Origin: Denitratisoma sp.
GTDB lineage: Bacteria > Pseudomonadota > Gammaproteobacteria > Burkholderiales > Rhodocyclaceae
Reading direction: 5' to 3'
DNA: 64,000 bases
Assembly (NCBI GenBank): GCA_032027165.1
Contig: JAVSMO010000001.1
Location: forward strand, 674,948 to 738,947
Made by a program: the position numbers and the translations under genes. Positions 18,283 to 28,161 of this stretch are shown here, piece by piece. The notes beneath the pieces are model-generated. The model was not told the DNA's origin. It ran no database searches and worked only from the letters and a program-made list of their open reading frames with translations. The first letter of the stretch is position 1; the number at the start of each line of letters is the position of its first letter.

Positions 18283-21200
18283 ATGTCCGAAGTCCTCAAG
18301 CTGCGCGGCGCCGCCGCCTTCTCCGCCACCCGCCTTGCCCGCCTCACCCGCAACGTCCAGGCCGTCCTGCCCAAGCTGAAGGCCCTCGCCGCCGAGCACT
18401 GGTATTTCGTCGAACTGAATGCGCCGCTGGCGGCGGCCGACCTGGAACGGTTGAAGGACCTGCTCGGCGCGCATCCGGCCGGCAAGGAATCGGCCGGCAT
18501 GCTGAAGTTGGTGACGCCGCGCCTGGGCACCATCTCGCCCTGGTCGTCGAAGGCGACCGAGATCGCGCGGCAATGCGGCTTCGCTGCCGTCACCCGCATC
18601 GAGCGCGGCACCGCCTTCCATGTCGACGCCAAGGGCGACCTGGCCGCCGCGCTGCCGGTTCTGCACGACCGCATGACCGAATCGGTGCTCGATTCGGTGG
18701 ATGCCGCCGAAGCCCTGTTCCGCCACTACGCGCCGCAGCCGCTGGCGACGGTGGATGTGGTTGGCAAAGGTCGCGCCGCGTTGGTCGCCGCCAACGGAGA
18801 GATGGGCCTGGCGCTGTCCGAGGACGAGATCGACTACCTGGTCGACGCCTTCACGAAGGCGGGGCGCAACCCGACCGACGTCGAACTGATGATGTTCGCC
18901 CAGGCGAACTCCGAGCACTGCCGCCACAAGATCTTCAACGCCGAGTGGGTGATCGACGGCCAGGCGCAGCCGCATTCCCTCTTCGGCATGATCCGCGAGT
19001 CGCACAAAGTCAGTCCCCACGGCACGGTGGTGGCGTACTCCGACAACGCCGCCGTGCTCGAGGGTGCGACGGCCGCGCGCTTCCATCCCGACGCCGGCGG
19101 CGCCTACGCCTATTCGGAAGAGCTGACGCACTACCTCGCCAAGGTCGAGACGCACAACCACCCGACCGCCATCTCGCCCTTCCCCGGCGCGGCCACCGGC
19201 TCCGGCGGCGAGATCCGCGACGAGGGCGCCACCGGCCGCGGCTCGAAACCGAAGGCCGGCCTGTGCGGCTTCTCGGTGTCGAACCTGAACATTCCCGGCT
19301 ATGCCCAGCCGTGGGAACAGGCCTACGGCAAGCCCGAGCGCATCGCCTCGGCGCTCGACATCATGATCGAGGGGCCGATCGGCGCCGCCGCCTTCAACAA
19401 CGAATTCGGCCGGCCCAACCTCGCCGGTTATTTCAGGACCTTCGAGCAGGAGGTGGCGGGGGAAGTGCGCGGCTATCACAAGCCGATCATGATCGCCGGC
19501 GGCGTCGGCAACATCGCCGCGCGCGATTCGCACAAGATCGAGTTCGCCGCCGGCGCGCTGCTCATCCAGCTCGGCGGCCCCGGCATGCTGATCGGCCTGG
19601 GCGGCGGCGCGGCGTCCTCGATGACCACGGGTGCCAACACCGCCGACCTCGACTTCGCCTCGGTGCAGCGCGGCAATCCGGAGATCCAGCGCCGCGCCCA
19701 GGAAGTCATCGACCGCTGCTGGCAGTTGAAGGACGCCAACCCGATCCTTTCCATCCACGACGTCGGCGCCGGCGGCCTCTCCAACGCCCTGCCGGAACTG
19801 GCGCACGGCGCCGGCTGCGGCGCGCACTTCGAGCTGCGCCGCGTGCAGATCGAGGAGCCCGGCATGTCGCCGCGCGAAATCTGGTGCAACGAGGCGCAGG
19901 AGCGCTACGTGCTGGCCATCGCGCCCGAACATCTCGACGCCTTCCGCGCCATCTGCGAACGCGAGCGCTGCCCCTTCGCCGTGCTCGGCGAGGCGACGGC
20001 CGACGGCCGCCTGGTGGTGAGCGACAGCCACTTCGGCAACGACGCCGTCGACATGGACATGGAAGTCCTGCTCGGCAAGCCGCCGAAGATGACGCGCAAT
20101 GTGGTGCGCAAGGCGCGCCATCTGCCGCCCCTCGACGTCGCTGAGATCGACCTGAAGGACGCCGCCTACCGCGTGCTGCGCATGCCCGGCGTCGCCGCCA
20201 AGCATTTCCTCATCAGCATCGGCGACCGCACCGTCGGCGGCATGACGGCGCGCGACCAGATGGTCGGGCCGTGGCAGGTGCCGGTGGCCGACTGCGCCGT
20301 CACCACGCTGGCCTACCAGGGCACGCTCGGCGAGGCCTTCGCCATGGGCGAGAAGACACCGCTGGCGCTGATCGACGCGCCGGCCTCGGGCCGCATGGCG
20401 GTGGGCGAGGCGGTGACCAATATCGCCGCCGCGCTGATCGGCGACATCGGCCGCATCAAGCTCTCCGCCAACTGGATGGCGGCGGCCGGCCATCCTGGCG
20501 AGGACGCCGCGCTGTTCGATACCGTCAAGGCCGTCGGCCTCGAGTTCTGTCCGGCGCTGGGCATCAGCATTCCCGTCGGCAAGGATTCATTGTCGATGAA
20601 GACCGCGTGGGAGGAGGCCGGCCAGAAAAAACAGGTCACGGCGCCGCTCTCGCTCATCATCTCCGCCTTCGCCGCCTGCGCCGACGTGCGCCGCACGCTG
20701 ACGCCGCAGCTGCGCACCGATGCCGGCGACACCGATCTCGTGCTGGTCGACCTCGGCCAGGGCAAGCACCGCCTCGGCGGCTCCGCCTTTGCCCAGGCCT
20801 ACGGCACGACGGGCGAGCATGCGCCGGACGCCGATGCCGCCTTGTTGCGTGGCTTCTTCGCCGCCATCCAGGAACTCAATGCGGCGAGCCTGCTGCTCGC
20901 CTATCATGACCGTTCCGACGGCGGCCTCTTCGCCGCCGCCTGCGAGATGGCCTTCGCCGGGCATTGCGGCGTTTCGCTCAACCTCGACACGCTGTGCTAC
21001 GACCCGCTGATGAACGACGCAGACGGGCTGGAGCGCAAGCCGGAACTGGCGAGCGGCCGCTTCCGCGACCGCCTGTTGGGTGCGCTATTCGCCGAGGAGT
21101 TGGGCACGCTGCTGCAGATCCGCCGCGACGACCGATCGAAAGTCATGCAGGTGCTGCGTGCCCACGGCCTCGCCGCCTGCAGCCACACCGTCGGCGAACT

Positions 21201-22203
21201 CAACACGGCCGACGAGATCCGCGTCTGGCGCAATGCCAAGCCGCTGCTGAAGGAAAAGCGCGTCGACCTGCAGCGCGCCTGGGCCGAGACCAGCTTCCAG
21301 ATTGCGCGGTTGCGCGACGACGCGCAATGCGCGCAGGAGGAGTTCGATGCGCTGCTCGACGCGGCCGATCCCGGCCTGTCATCGACACTGACGTTCGACC
21401 CGGCGGAGGATATCGCCGCGCCGATGATCGCGAAAGGCGTGCGACCGAAGATTGCCATCCTTCGGGAACAGGGCGTAAACGGCCAGGTGGAAATGGCCGC
21501 CGCCTTCGACCGCGCCGGCTTCGCCGCCTTCGACGTGCACATGAGCGACCTGCAGTCGCGCCGTGTCGCGCTGGCTGACTTTTCCGGACTGGTCGCCTGC
21601 GGCGGCTTCTCCTACGGCGACGTGCTTGGCGCCGGCCAGGGCTGGGCCAAGTCGATCCTCTTCAGCGATGCCCTGCGCGCGGAGTTCGAGGCCTTCTTCG
21701 CGCGCAGCGACACCTTCGCCCTGGGCGTCTGCAACGGCTGCCAGATGATGAGCCACCTGGCGGAGATCATCCCCGGCGCGGAGCACTGGCCGCGCTTCGC
21801 GCGCAACCGCAGCGAGCAGTTCGAGGCGCGCTTCGTCATGGTCGAGGTGCCGCGCAACCCCTCGCTGTTCCTCGACGGCATGGCCGGCAGCCGCCTGCCC
21901 ATCGTCGTCTCGCACGGAGAGGGCCGCGCCGATTTCGCAATGCACGGGAAACAGGAAAACGCGATCGTCGCGCTGCGCTACGTCGACAATCACGGCCGCG
22001 TCGCGGCGACCTACCCCTTCAACCCCAACGGCTCGCCCGACGGCATCGCCGGCCTCACCACCGCCGACGGCCGCTTCACCATCATGATGCCGCACCCCGA
22101 GCGCATCTTCCGCACGGTGCAGATGTCCTGGCATCCGGAGGGTTGGGGCGAGGACGGGCCGTGGCTGCGCATGTTCCGCAATGCGCGCAAGTGGCTGGGC
22201 TAG
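18283..22203 (+). CDS. purL: Phosphoribosylformylglycinamidine synthase, long single-chain form
   Basis: The 1306-residue enzyme performs the fourth step of purine synthesis, using glutamine and ATP to make FGAM. It is the large proteobacterial form that joins PurS, PurL and PurQ parts. The synthetase core has [35 protein letters not shown] and a second AIRS half ([19 protein letters not shown]). The C-terminal glutaminase begins near residue 1050 ([20 protein letters not shown]), with nucleophile Cys1150 in [10 protein letters not shown] and the His/Glu pair in MPHPERIF. Two motif copies lie inside, one antisense (19006) and one sense (21559). Confidence 0.98.
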   Translation: MSEVLKLRGAAAFSATRLARLTRNVQAVLPKLKALAAEHWYFVELNAPLAAADLERLKDLLGAHPAGKESAGMLKLVTPRLGTISPWSSKATEIARQCGFAAVTRIERGTAFHVDAKGDLAAALPVLHDRMTESVLDSVDAAEALFRHYAPQPLATVDVVGKGRAALVAANGEMGLALSEDEIDYLVDAFTKAGRNPTDVELMMFAQANSEHCRHKIFNAEWVIDGQAQPHSLFGMIRESHKVSPHGTVVAYSDNAAVLEGATAARFHPDAGGAYAYSEELTHYLAKVETHNHPTAISPFPGAATGSGGEIRDEGATGRGSKPKAGLCGFSVSNLNIPGYAQPWEQAYGKPERIASALDIMIEGPIGAAAFNNEFGRPNLAGYFRTFEQEVAGEVRGYHKPIMIAGGVGNIAARDSHKIEFAAGALLIQLGGPGMLIGLGGGAASSMTTGANTADLDFASVQRGNPEIQRRAQEVIDRCWQLKDANPILSIHDVGAGGLSNALPELAHGAGCGAHFELRRVQIEEPGMSPREIWCNEAQERYVLAIAPEHLDAFRAICERERCPFAVLGEATADGRLVVSDSHFGNDAVDMDMEVLLGKPPKMTRNVVRKARHLPPLDVAEIDLKDAAYRVLRMPGVAAKHFLISIGDRTVGGMTARDQMVGPWQVPVADCAVTTLAYQGTLGEAFAMGEKTPLALIDAPASGRMAVGEAVTNIAAALIGDIGRIKLSANWMAAAGHPGEDAALFDTVKAVGLEFCPALGISIPVGKDSLSMKTAWEEAGQKKQVTAPLSLIISAFAACADVRRTLTPQLRTDAGDTDLVLVDLGQGKHRLGGSAFAQAYGTTGEHAPDADAALLRGFFAAIQELNAASLLLAYHDRSDGGLFAAACEMAFAGHCGVSLNLDTLCYDPLMNDADGLERKPELASGRFRDRLLGALFAEELGTLLQIRRDDRSKVMQVLRAHGLAACSHTVGELNTADEIRVWRNAKPLLKEKRVDLQRAWAETSFQIARLRDDAQCAQEEFDALLDAADPGLSSTLTFDPAEDIAAPMIAKGVRPKIAILREQGVNGQVEMAAAFDRAGFAAFDVHMSDLQSRRVALADFSGLVACGGFSYGDVLGAGQGWAKSILFSDALRAEFEAFFARSDTFALGVCNGCQMMSHLAEIIPGAEHWPRFARNRSEQFEARFVMVEVPRNPSLFLDGMAGSRLPIVVSHGEGRADFAMHGKQENAIVALRYVDNHGRVAATYPFNPNGSPDGIAGLTTADGRFTIMMPHPERIFRTVQMSWHPEGWGEDGPWLRMFRNARKWLG
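19006..19029 (-). repeat. 24-bp bipartite motif, copy 5 (one mismatch)
   Basis: AAAGTCAG (19006-19013), ten bases, ACGGTG (one mismatch to ACGGCG). It is inside purL, antisense to the gene. Confidence 0.75.
21559..21582 (+). repeat. 24-bp bipartite motif, copy 6 (exact)
   Basis: CGCCGT (21559-21564), ten bases, CTGACTTT (21575-21582). It is inside purL in sense orientation but in a different reading frame from most coding copies (RRVALADF). Confidence 0.9.
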
Positions 22204-22206
22204 GGT

Positions 22207-22683
22207 CTAGAACTTACCGTCGTCGAGTTTGAAAGGCAGCTCGCGCGTCACCTCGGCGAAGCCGAGGATGCGCTTGCCCTTGTGGTCCTTGAGGAAGTCC
22301 TCGGCGTCCGCCCGCGTGGCGAGCGGCACCAGCTCGTGGCCCATCGGGCCGAGCACGTCGGAGCCGATGACGAAGAAGGCCTTCTGCGCATCGATGCGCG
22401 TCAGCGAATAGAAATCCGTCACCTGGATGACCGCGACGTCCTCGCGGCGGTGGCCCGGCGCATATTTCGCCAGGTCGTGCAGGTATTTGAAGAGGTCCTT
22501 GGCGCCGTCGAAGAAATGCGCGTGGCCGTCCTTGTACTGCACGACGGCCGCCCAGTTCGGATACTTCGACACCAGCATGCCGCACACCGGGCAGAGGTCC
22601 TTCGCCCCGGGCTTGACGACGCCCTGGGCCGGCGCGAACCCGGCCCAGACGGCGAGCAGCAGTGCGGCGAGGAGGCGCCTCAT
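22207..22683 (-). CDS. NosL-family copper-binding periplasmic protein (first of two)
   Basis: The 158-residue protein has a signal peptide (MRRLLAALLLAVWAGFAPAQG) and the NosL metal motif CPVCGMLVSKYPNWAAVV, followed by HAHFFDGAKDLFKYL and VTDFYSLTRIDAQKAFFVIGSDVLGPMG. NosL proteins bind Cu(I) and deliver it to nitrous-oxide reductase; related proteins occur in other copper clusters. The usual lipobox cysteine is not obvious, so it is probably soluble in the periplasm. The ATG overlaps the stop of the second NosL-type gene as ATGA. It is the last gene of the copper run. Confidence 0.85.
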   Translation of the reverse strand: MRRLLAALLLAVWAGFAPAQGVVKPGAKDLCPVCGMLVSKYPNWAAVVQYKDGHAHFFDGAKDLFKYLHDLAKYAPGHRREDVAVIQVTDFYSLTRIDAQKAFFVIGSDVLGPMGHELVPLATRADAEDFLKDHKGKRILGFAEVTRELPFKLDDGKF

Positions 22684-23285
22684 CCGTGCTTCTGTTCCAT
22701 CATCTTCTTGCGGCGCTCCTCGCGGTTCCTGCGAATCTGCGCGACGTCGGCCGCCATGTCGAGATAGGACTGCTTGAGCGCCTCGTTGAAGTCGCCGAAC
22801 TCGCCGCCGTGTTTCTGGCGGAACTGCCCGGCAACCTCCTTCGACGCGAAGGAGTGCTTGCTGCGCTTGGTCATGGCGTGCTTCAGGTCGGCGCCGATGA
22901 GGTAGGTCAGTTGCTCGACCGGCAGCAGCGGACGCGGCTCGGCGGCGGAGCCGTAATCGGGCCCCCAGATCATTTTCGGCTCGCGGTCGATGTTCACGCC
23001 GAGGCTCAGGCCGAGGCAGTGGATGGAGCAGACGCCGTCGACCAGGTCGTCGCTGTACTGCACCAGCATGCGCGCGCGATGGTGTTCGCTGCGGTTCATG
23101 CCGCAGTAGGGGCATTGCAGGTACTTGCCGAATTCGTTTTCCAGCGGCTTGGCGTCGGCCGGCTTCTTCGGCACGAACTGCGCCGGCGTGCCGTCGGTGG
23201 GGCAGGCCTGCTGGGCGTGGGTGGAAGTGGCGATGCCGGCGGCGGTGGCCGCCAGCGAGAGTTTCAGCATGTCGCGGCGTTTCAT
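22680..23285 (-). CDS. NosL-like periplasmic protein with twin-arginine-like leader
   Basis: This 201-residue protein starts MKRRDMLKLSLAATAAGIAT and has an export leader resembling a short Tat signal. It carries the NosL-type motif LQCPYCGMNRSEHHRARMLV, then YSDDLVDGVCSIHCLGLSLG, so four cysteines could bind copper. GGGAGAA lies upstream of the ATG at 23285. The Lys/Arg/Met-rich tail (REERRKKMMEQKHG) is unusual. Together with the partner gene (ATGA overlap) it gives two different NosL proteins in one operon, which suggests donor and acceptor roles; that is inference. Confidence 0.78.
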   Translation of the reverse strand: MKRRDMLKLSLAATAAGIATSTHAQQACPTDGTPAQFVPKKPADAKPLENEFGKYLQCPYCGMNRSEHHRARMLVQYSDDLVDGVCSIHCLGLSLGVNIDREPKMIWGPDYGSAAEPRPLLPVEQLTYLIGADLKHAMTKRSKHSFASKEVAGQFRQKHGGEFGDFNEALKQSYLDMAADVAQIRRNREERRKKMMEQKHG

Positions 23286-23345
23286 TTCATTCTCCCAATG
23301 AGCAATCTTGCAATGCAATATTAGGCTTTGCGAATGAACATTGCC

Positions 23346-23362
23346 TGCGGCAAAACGCCGCA
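23346..23362 (-). terminator. Hairpin after the SafE-like gene
   Basis: The six-base arms TGCGGC and GCCGCA enclose a GTTTT loop (minus strand), one base beyond the stop at 23364. There is no T-run after it, so it is a weak terminator or an attenuator ahead of the NosL pair. Confidence 0.35.
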
Positions 23363-23363
23363 G

Positions 23364-24065
23364 TCAGCCGACAAGTTTCACCATCACGAGAAAGTAGCGG
23401 AGGCCCTGCCACAGCGTCGACACGCCCAGCGCGATGACGAACAGCGCGGCGCCCTTGAGCAGCCAGCCGCGCAGGCGCGGGCCGAGCTTGCCGAAGAGGA
23501 ATGAGGCGGAGAGCATCGAGGGCAGCGTCCCGGCGCCGAAGGCCAGCATCAGCAGCATGCCCTCGGGCGGCGAGGGCGCGGTGGTGGCCTGCACCGCCAT
23601 CGCCATGGTCATCGAGCAGGGCATCAGGCCGTTGATGGCGCCGCCGATGAGGGCGCCGACGATCGGCCCTTTCTGCGCGGCGGTCATGAACTGTTTCCGC
23701 AGCCAGGCCACCGGCGCGAAGCCGTAGATATTGCGGATCGGCGAGATGCCGAGCAGATCGAGGCCGAGCAGGATGACGATGGCCCCGGCGACGATCTGCA
23801 GCACGCCTTGGGCGAGGCCGATGCGGCCGGTCGAGACGAGCACCGCCCCCAGCAGCGCGGCGATCAGGCCGACGACGGCATACACCGCGATGCGGCCGGC
23901 GTGGTAGGTGAGGTAGGGCCACGGCCCGCGCGCCTGCAGCTTCATGAAGAAGGCCGACACCAGCCCGCCGCACATGCCGAGGCAGTGGCCGCTGCCGAGG
24001 AGCCCGGTCATGAAGGCCAGGGCGTAGGAGAACTCGACGACGGCCTGGTGGTGCGAGTGATCCAC
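23364..24065 (-). CDS. Sulfite-exporter TauE/SafE-family (UreH-domain) membrane protein
   Basis: The 233-residue protein has a His-rich start (DHSHHQAVVEF), about six membrane helices and the family motif LGSGHCLGMCGGLVSAFF; INGLMPCSMTMAMAVQA repeats a metal-friendly Cys/Met pattern. In many proteobacteria this protein sits beside copper P-type ATPases and cytochrome oxidase assembly genes, where a role in copper or haem-copper oxidase maturation is suspected. The start is a GTG immediately after the stop of the P-type ATPase gene, so the two are coupled. Confidence 0.82.
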   Translation of the reverse strand: MDHSHHQAVVEFSYALAFMTGLLGSGHCLGMCGGLVSAFFMKLQARGPWPYLTYHAGRIAVYAVVGLIAALLGAVLVSTGRIGLAQGVLQIVAGAIVILLGLDLLGISPIRNIYGFAPVAWLRKQFMTAAQKGPIVGALIGGAINGLMPCSMTMAMAVQATTAPSPPEGMLLMLAFGAGTLPSMLSASFLFGKLGPRLRGWLLKGAALFVIALGVSTLWQGLRYFLVMVKLVG

Positions 24066-26492
24066 TTATTTCTGCAGGCGCAGGGAATTGCTCAGCACCG
24101 AGACCGAACTCATGGCCATCGCCGCCGAGGCGATCATCGGGTTGAGGCGGCCGGCGGCGGCGAAGGGGATGGCCACGGTGTTGTAGCCGAGTGCCCAGAA
24201 GAGGTTCTGGCGGATCACGCTCATGGTGCGGCGGGAGAGTTCGATGCCGGAGGCGACGCGCGCGATGTCGCCGCCGACCAGGGTGATGTCGGCCGATTCC
24301 AGCGCGATGTCGGCGCCGCTGCCGATGGCGAAGCCGACGTCGGCCGCCGCCAGCGCCGGCGCGTCGTTGATGCCGTCGCCGGCCATGCCGACTTTGCGGC
24401 CCTCGGCCTGGAAGCGGCGCACCAGTTCCAGCTTGTCGGCCGGCGTGGCGCGTGCCACCACCTGGTCGATGCCGACCTGCTTCGCGATGTACTGTGCCGT
24501 CGCCTCGAGGTCGCCGGTGGCCATGACGGTGGTCAGGCCCAGGCGGTGCAGCAGCGCGATGGCTTCCCTCGCGCCTTCGCGCGGCCGGTCGGCGACGGCG
24601 AGGAGCGCCGCGCAGCGATTGCCGATCGCCACGAACACCGGCGTCTTGCCTTCGCCCGACCAGGCCTCTGCCTGTGCGGCGAATTCGCCGGTGTCGATGC
24701 CGGCCTCCTCGAGCAGCGCCGCATTGCCGATGCGGACGGTCTTGCCGGAGACGAAGGCTTGCACGCCGCGCCCCGGTTTGGCATTGAAGTCCTTCGCCGC
24801 TCGGGTCTTCGCGCCGCGCTCGCGTGCCCAGGCGGCGAGCGCCTGGCCGAGGAAGTGCTCCGAGGGCGCTTCCGCCGAGGCGATCAGCGTGGCGAGCAGG
24901 TCCTCGTCCTCGCTTTCGGCGGCGAGGAAATCCGTCACCACCGGCTTGCCCTCGGTGATGGTGCCGGTCTTGTCGAAGACCAGGGTGGTGAGCTTGCTCG
25001 AGGTTTCCAGCGCCTCGCCGTTGCGGATGTAGATGCCGCGCCGCGCCGCCTGGCCGGTGCCGACCATGATGGCGGTGGGCGTGGCCAGCCCGAGCGCGCA
25101 GGGGCATGCGATAAGCAGTACGGCGACGGCGTGCGACAGCGCGCGCGCCGCCGGGTGGCCGGCCAGCAGCCAGCCGGCGAAAGTCAGTCCCGCCACGGCG
25201 CCGACGGCCGGCACGAAGCGGGCGGAAATGCGGTCGGCGAGCTTCTGCACCGGCAGCTTGGCCGACTGGGCATGGTCGACCATCTTCACGATGCCGGAGA
25301 GCACGGTTTCGCCGTTCACGGCGGTGGCGCGCAGCGTGAAGCTGCCGGTGCCGTTGATGCAGCCGCCGATCACCGCGTCGCCCGGTGCCTTGGCCACCGG
25401 GATCGATTCGCCGGTGACGAGGGATTCGTCCACCGCCGAGCGGCCGTCCTCGACGACGCCGTCGATGGGCACGCGGTCGCCCGGGCGCACGCGCAGCAGG
25501 TCGCCGATCCGCACCTCGTCGATCGGCACGACCTCCTCGACGCCGCCGGCGATGCGCACGGCGGTTTCCGGCTGCAGTTCGATGAGCTTGCGGATCGCCT
25601 CGCTGGCGCGTCCCTTGGCGCGCTCCTCGAGGAAGCGGCCGAGCAGGACGAAGGTGACGATGCCGGCGGCCGACTCGAAGTAGACGTGGTGGTGGCGGCG
25701 CAGGACGCCGGGCAGGCTGTAGATCCAGGCGGCGCCGGCGCCGAGCGCGATGAGCGTGTCCATGTTCGCCTCGCGCTGCCTGGCCAGCATCCAGGCCTTA
25801 CGGAAGATGTCGCCGCCGCTGCCGAACACCACGACGGTCGACAACGCCAGTTCGACCAGGCGCAGCACCGGCGAGCGGTGCATGAGCATGCCGGTGACCA
25901 TCACCGGCGCCGTCAGCCAGGCGGCCTGGACGAAGCGCCGCTTCGACTCGGACAGGCGCATGCGCTCGCGCTCGACCAATAGGCGCCGCTGCGCCAGGGT
26001 GTCCATCGGCCGCGGCACGTAGCCGAGCCGGGCGACGCGGGCGGAGAGCGCCTCGCGCGTGAGCCGTCCCTGCACCGTCGCGGTGCCGGCGGCGAAGTTC
26101 ACGCTGGCGGCGGCGACCTGCGGGTCGCGTTGCAGGTGCATCTCGATGAGCAGGGCGCAGGAGGCGCAGGTCATGCCTTCGACGGCCACGGAACACTCCA
26201 CCTGCGGGCCGTCGCCGATCGGCGCGGCCTCCGGCGGCCGCGGCGGCGGCGCTTCGGCGAGGTTGCCGATTACCGCATCCGCCACCGCCAGCAGGCGTTC
26301 CTCCGCCAGCTGCGCGGGATCGTAATGCAGCGTCACCGAGCCGATGTCCGGCACGACGCGCACGTCCTTCACGGCAGCGTGCTTGCGCAGCAGGATCTCC
26401 AGCAGGTAGCCGCGCTCCGCCTGCCGGACGAGCGAGGGTGCGACGAGGCGGATGCGGCGGCTGAGGCGATGGACAACCTGACAGTGCTTCAC
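24066..26492 (-). CDS. copA: Cu+-transporting P1B-type ATPase
   Basis: The 808-residue ATPase moves Cu(I) out of the cytoplasm. It has a degenerate N-terminal HMA-like region without CxxC (about residues 1-75), then an HMA domain with Cys109 and Cys112 in GMTCASCALL. The membrane metal site Cys463-Pro-Cys465 (IACPCALGLATP), the phosphorylated Asp507 in FDKTGTITEG, TGDLEATA and MAGDGINDAPALA follow. The last helices carry YN and MSS (ALGYNTVAIP; AMAMSSVSVLSNSLRL), the P1B-1 Cu+ signature. Its context with SCO1 and NosL proteins suggests supply of copper for enzyme assembly as much as detoxification. Confidence 0.95.
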   Translation of the reverse strand: MKHCQVVHRLSRRIRLVAPSLVRQAERGYLLEILLRKHAAVKDVRVVPDIGSVTLHYDPAQLAEERLLAVADAVIGNLAEAPPPRPPEAAPIGDGPQVECSVAVEGMTCASCALLIEMHLQRDPQVAAASVNFAAGTATVQGRLTREALSARVARLGYVPRPMDTLAQRRLLVERERMRLSESKRRFVQAAWLTAPVMVTGMLMHRSPVLRLVELALSTVVVFGSGGDIFRKAWMLARQREANMDTLIALGAGAAWIYSLPGVLRRHHHVYFESAAGIVTFVLLGRFLEERAKGRASEAIRKLIELQPETAVRIAGGVEEVVPIDEVRIGDLLRVRPGDRVPIDGVVEDGRSAVDESLVTGESIPVAKAPGDAVIGGCINGTGSFTLRATAVNGETVLSGIVKMVDHAQSAKLPVQKLADRISARFVPAVGAVAGLTFAGWLLAGHPAARALSHAVAVLLIACPCALGLATPTAIMVGTGQAARRGIYIRNGEALETSSKLTTLVFDKTGTITEGKPVVTDFLAAESEDEDLLATLIASAEAPSEHFLGQALAAWARERGAKTRAAKDFNAKPGRGVQAFVSGKTVRIGNAALLEEAGIDTGEFAAQAEAWSGEGKTPVFVAIGNRCAALLAVADRPREGAREAIALLHRLGLTTVMATGDLEATAQYIAKQVGIDQVVARATPADKLELVRRFQAEGRKVGMAGDGINDAPALAAADVGFAIGSGADIALESADITLVGGDIARVASGIELSRRTMSVIRQNLFWALGYNTVAIPFAAAGRLNPMIASAAMAMSSVSVLSNSLRLQK

Positions 26493-27118
26493 TTGTTCGT
26501 CTTCCGGTAGCGCACCAGCAGGTACATCAGGTAGAAGACCGCCAGCCAGGCGTCGGCGTGGGCGACCGGGTTGCGCATCCAGCGCTTGGTGATCAGCTCC
26601 CAGTGCACCTTGATCAGGTAGAAGGCGAGCAGGTCGTTGAGGAAGTTGATGACGGCCTTCTCGGTGAGGGCGTTGGCGAGGACCGGCTGAAGGCGGGCGG
26701 CGAGTGTGCCTTCCTTCGGCTGGGCCTGGCGCAGCTTCAACAAGGCGAGGCGGAATTGCGCGAGCTTGCGGCGGGCGCTCTCGCCGATCCTGTCCTTCGC
26801 TGCGTGCAGCGATTGGCCGAGCTGCTCACCCGCCGGCTTGAGCGCCTGGACGAGCGGGCCGGGCAGGCGGTCGAGTTGCGCGCGCAGGGCCAGCACCACG
26901 TCGCGTTCGTTGACCTGGTGCGGGTCGTAGCGCAACGAGAACTTGCGCACGGCGCGATACAGCGTGGCGCGGTAGATGCCTGCGGTGCCGACCAGGCCGG
27001 CTTCCAGCGCGTCGGCGCGCGGACCTTCGCACAACCCGGTCGGCAGCTGCAAGCGCAGGTGGCCCGGCTCGCGGTGGCGCACGACGATGCTCCGCGCCCA
27101 CTCTTCGGCGTGGGACAT
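26489..27118 (-). CDS. HMA-like protein with C-terminal membrane segment, function unknown
   Basis: The 209-residue protein starts like the degenerate N-terminal domain of the neighbouring ATPase (IVVRHREPGHLRLQLPTGL, then GIYRATLYRAVRKFSLRYDP), a ferredoxin-like HMA fold without metal cysteines. A Lys/Arg-rich helical middle follows, and near residues 185-203 a hydrophobic stretch (AWLAVFYLMYLLVRY). The stop overlaps the ATPase start as ATGA. It may recruit or regulate the ATPase. No enzymatic motif is visible. Confidence 0.6.
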   Translation of the reverse strand: MSHAEEWARSIVVRHREPGHLRLQLPTGLCEGPRADALEAGLVGTAGIYRATLYRAVRKFSLRYDPHQVNERDVVLALRAQLDRLPGPLVQALKPAGEQLGQSLHAAKDRIGESARRKLAQFRLALLKLRQAQPKEGTLAARLQPVLANALTEKAVINFLNDLLAFYLIKVHWELITKRWMRNPVAHADAWLAVFYLMYLLVRYRKTNK

Positions 27119-27131
27119 GGTTGCCTCGGAA

Positions 27132-27155
27132 AAAGTCAGGCCTGGGGAGACGGCG
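27132..27155 (-). repeat. 24-bp bipartite motif, copy 7 (exact), containing a stop codon
   Basis: AAAGTCAG (27132-27139), ten bases, ACGGCG (27150-27155). On the minus strand the TGA inside CTGACTTT is the stop codon of the Met-rich gene. Confidence 0.9.
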
Positions 27156-27477
27156 GCGTTTCGGCCTGGGCCGGCTGGGCTTCCTGCTCCTGGGCCTCGG
27201 CGACGAGGTCGGAGAGGTGCTCCTTCTGCTGCAGGGCGAAGTCCTTGCCCATGCCCATGGCCTTGGAGGCGGCGAGGACGATTTCCTTCTCGTACTTGTG
27301 CACCAGATAGCCGGCAACCAGGCCGGCGCCGATCAGCAGCAGCGGATTGCGCAGCAGCACCCCGCCGATCAGGCCGCGACCGGCGGCGAAGCCGGTGGCC
27401 GCCATCATGGCGCCCTGGGTCATCGGGCTGCTCATCATGCCGCCCATCATGTGGCGGGCTTGTTCTTCCATCATCAT
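27136..27477 (-). CDS. Small methionine-rich membrane protein
   Basis: The 113-residue protein begins MMMEEQARHMMGGMMSSPM, an N terminus dense in methionine pairs that could bind Cu(I). One or two glycine-rich hydrophobic segments follow (MMAATGFAAGRGLIGGVLL, LLLIGAGLVAGYLVHKY), and then a charged coiled-coil-like tail ending in PAQAETPPSPQA. I do not recognise a family. Its position between the HMA-like gene and a Cys-rich metal-binding gene supports a copper-related role. The stop codon lies inside a copy of the 24-bp motif. Confidence 0.6.
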   Translation of the reverse strand: MMMEEQARHMMGGMMSSPMTQGAMMAATGFAAGRGLIGGVLLRNPLLLIGAGLVAGYLVHKYEKEIVLAASKAMGMGKDFALQQKEHLSDLVAEAQEQEAQPAQAETPPSPQA

Positions 27478-27504
27478 GGCTACTCTCCCATTAAGACAAT
27501 CGGT

Positions 27505-27675
27505 TTAATGCTCCTCCGGTTTATCCGGGGATTCTTTGATCTCGTGCAACATTTCGTAGATTCCCTTGCAGCCTTCGCAGCAGAATTCCAGGGTTTTCCC
27601 GGGCACGGCCAGCGTGAAGGGCTTGACCCCCACCGGCAGGCTGCACAGGTCGCAGGGGCGGTCAGGGTCCGTCAT
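27505..27675 (-). CDS. 56-residue Cys-rich metal-binding protein
   Basis: The protein has CDLCSLPVG near residue 8 and EFCCEGCKGIYEMLH near residue 31. This matches the small metal-binding domain found at the N terminus of some heavy-metal ATPases (CcoI/FixI type, PF12156-like), here as a separate protein. Five cysteines could hold one or two Cu(I) ions. The ATG overlaps the stop of the TlpA-like gene as ATGA. Confidence 0.72.
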   Translation of the reverse strand: MTDPDRPCDLCSLPVGVKPFTLAVPGKTLEFCCEGCKGIYEMLHEIKESPDKPEEH

Positions 27676-28160
27676 TTCAAGAGTTCCAGCGCATGCCGCT
27701 CGAAGACCGCCTCGTCCGCCTCGCCGATCACCTTGCCGCGCACCACGCCTTTCGCGTCGACGAAGTAGGTGGTCGGCAGGCCCACCACGCCATAGCGTTT
27801 CGCGATCGACGCGCTTTCGTCCAGCAGGACCGGATAGGTGACGCCGAGTTTTTTGATGAAGGCGGCGACTGCGGGCTGGTCCTGTCCGGCATTCACCGCG
27901 AAGACCTCCAGCCCCTTGTCCTTGTGGCGCCGGTAGACGACCTCGATGGCCTTCATCTCCGGTTCGCAGTACCTGCACCAGTCGGCCCAGAAGCGGATCA
28001 CCAGCGGCCGTCCCGAGGCCGCTGCCGGGAAATCCACAGTGCCGCCGTCGAGTCGCTGGGTGCGGAAGGCGGGCGCGGCATCGCCGAGGTTCAGCTTGGC
28101 GGCCGGTTCGCCGCCGCAGGCGGCCAGCAGGGCGAGGCAGGCGAGGAGCAGGAGTCGCAT
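27672..28160 (-). CDS. TlpA-family thioredoxin lipoprotein
   Basis: The 162-residue protein is probably an inner-membrane-anchored periplasmic lipoprotein: MRLLLLACLALLAACGG has a lipobox with Cys15. The thioredoxin active site is WADWCRYCEPEM, and GLPTTYFVDAKG carries the cis-Pro loop. TlpA/ResA-like proteins reduce cysteines of apo-cytochromes or of the CuA site before metal insertion, which fits a partnership with SCO1 in this cluster. It follows the 333-residue membrane gene by one base. Confidence 0.88.
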   Translation of the reverse strand: MRLLLLACLALLAACGGEPAAKLNLGDAAPAFRTQRLDGGTVDFPAAASGRPLVIRFWADWCRYCEPEMKAIEVVYRRHKDKGLEVFAVNAGQDQPAVAAFIKKLGVTYPVLLDESASIAKRYGVVGLPTTYFVDAKGVVRGKVIGEADEAVFERHALELLK

Positions 28161-28161
28161 G

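Noticed and set aside
23360..23383. CAGTCAGCC near the SafE-like stop codon
   Set aside because: Only the GTCAG core matches; there is no ACGGCG at the right distance.
25180..25203. A further motif-like site in copA: AAAGTCAG followed by ACGGCG
   Set aside because: The spacer is seven bases and not ten, so it was not counted, although the coding frame (AVAGLTF) is the same. It may be a deleted variant.
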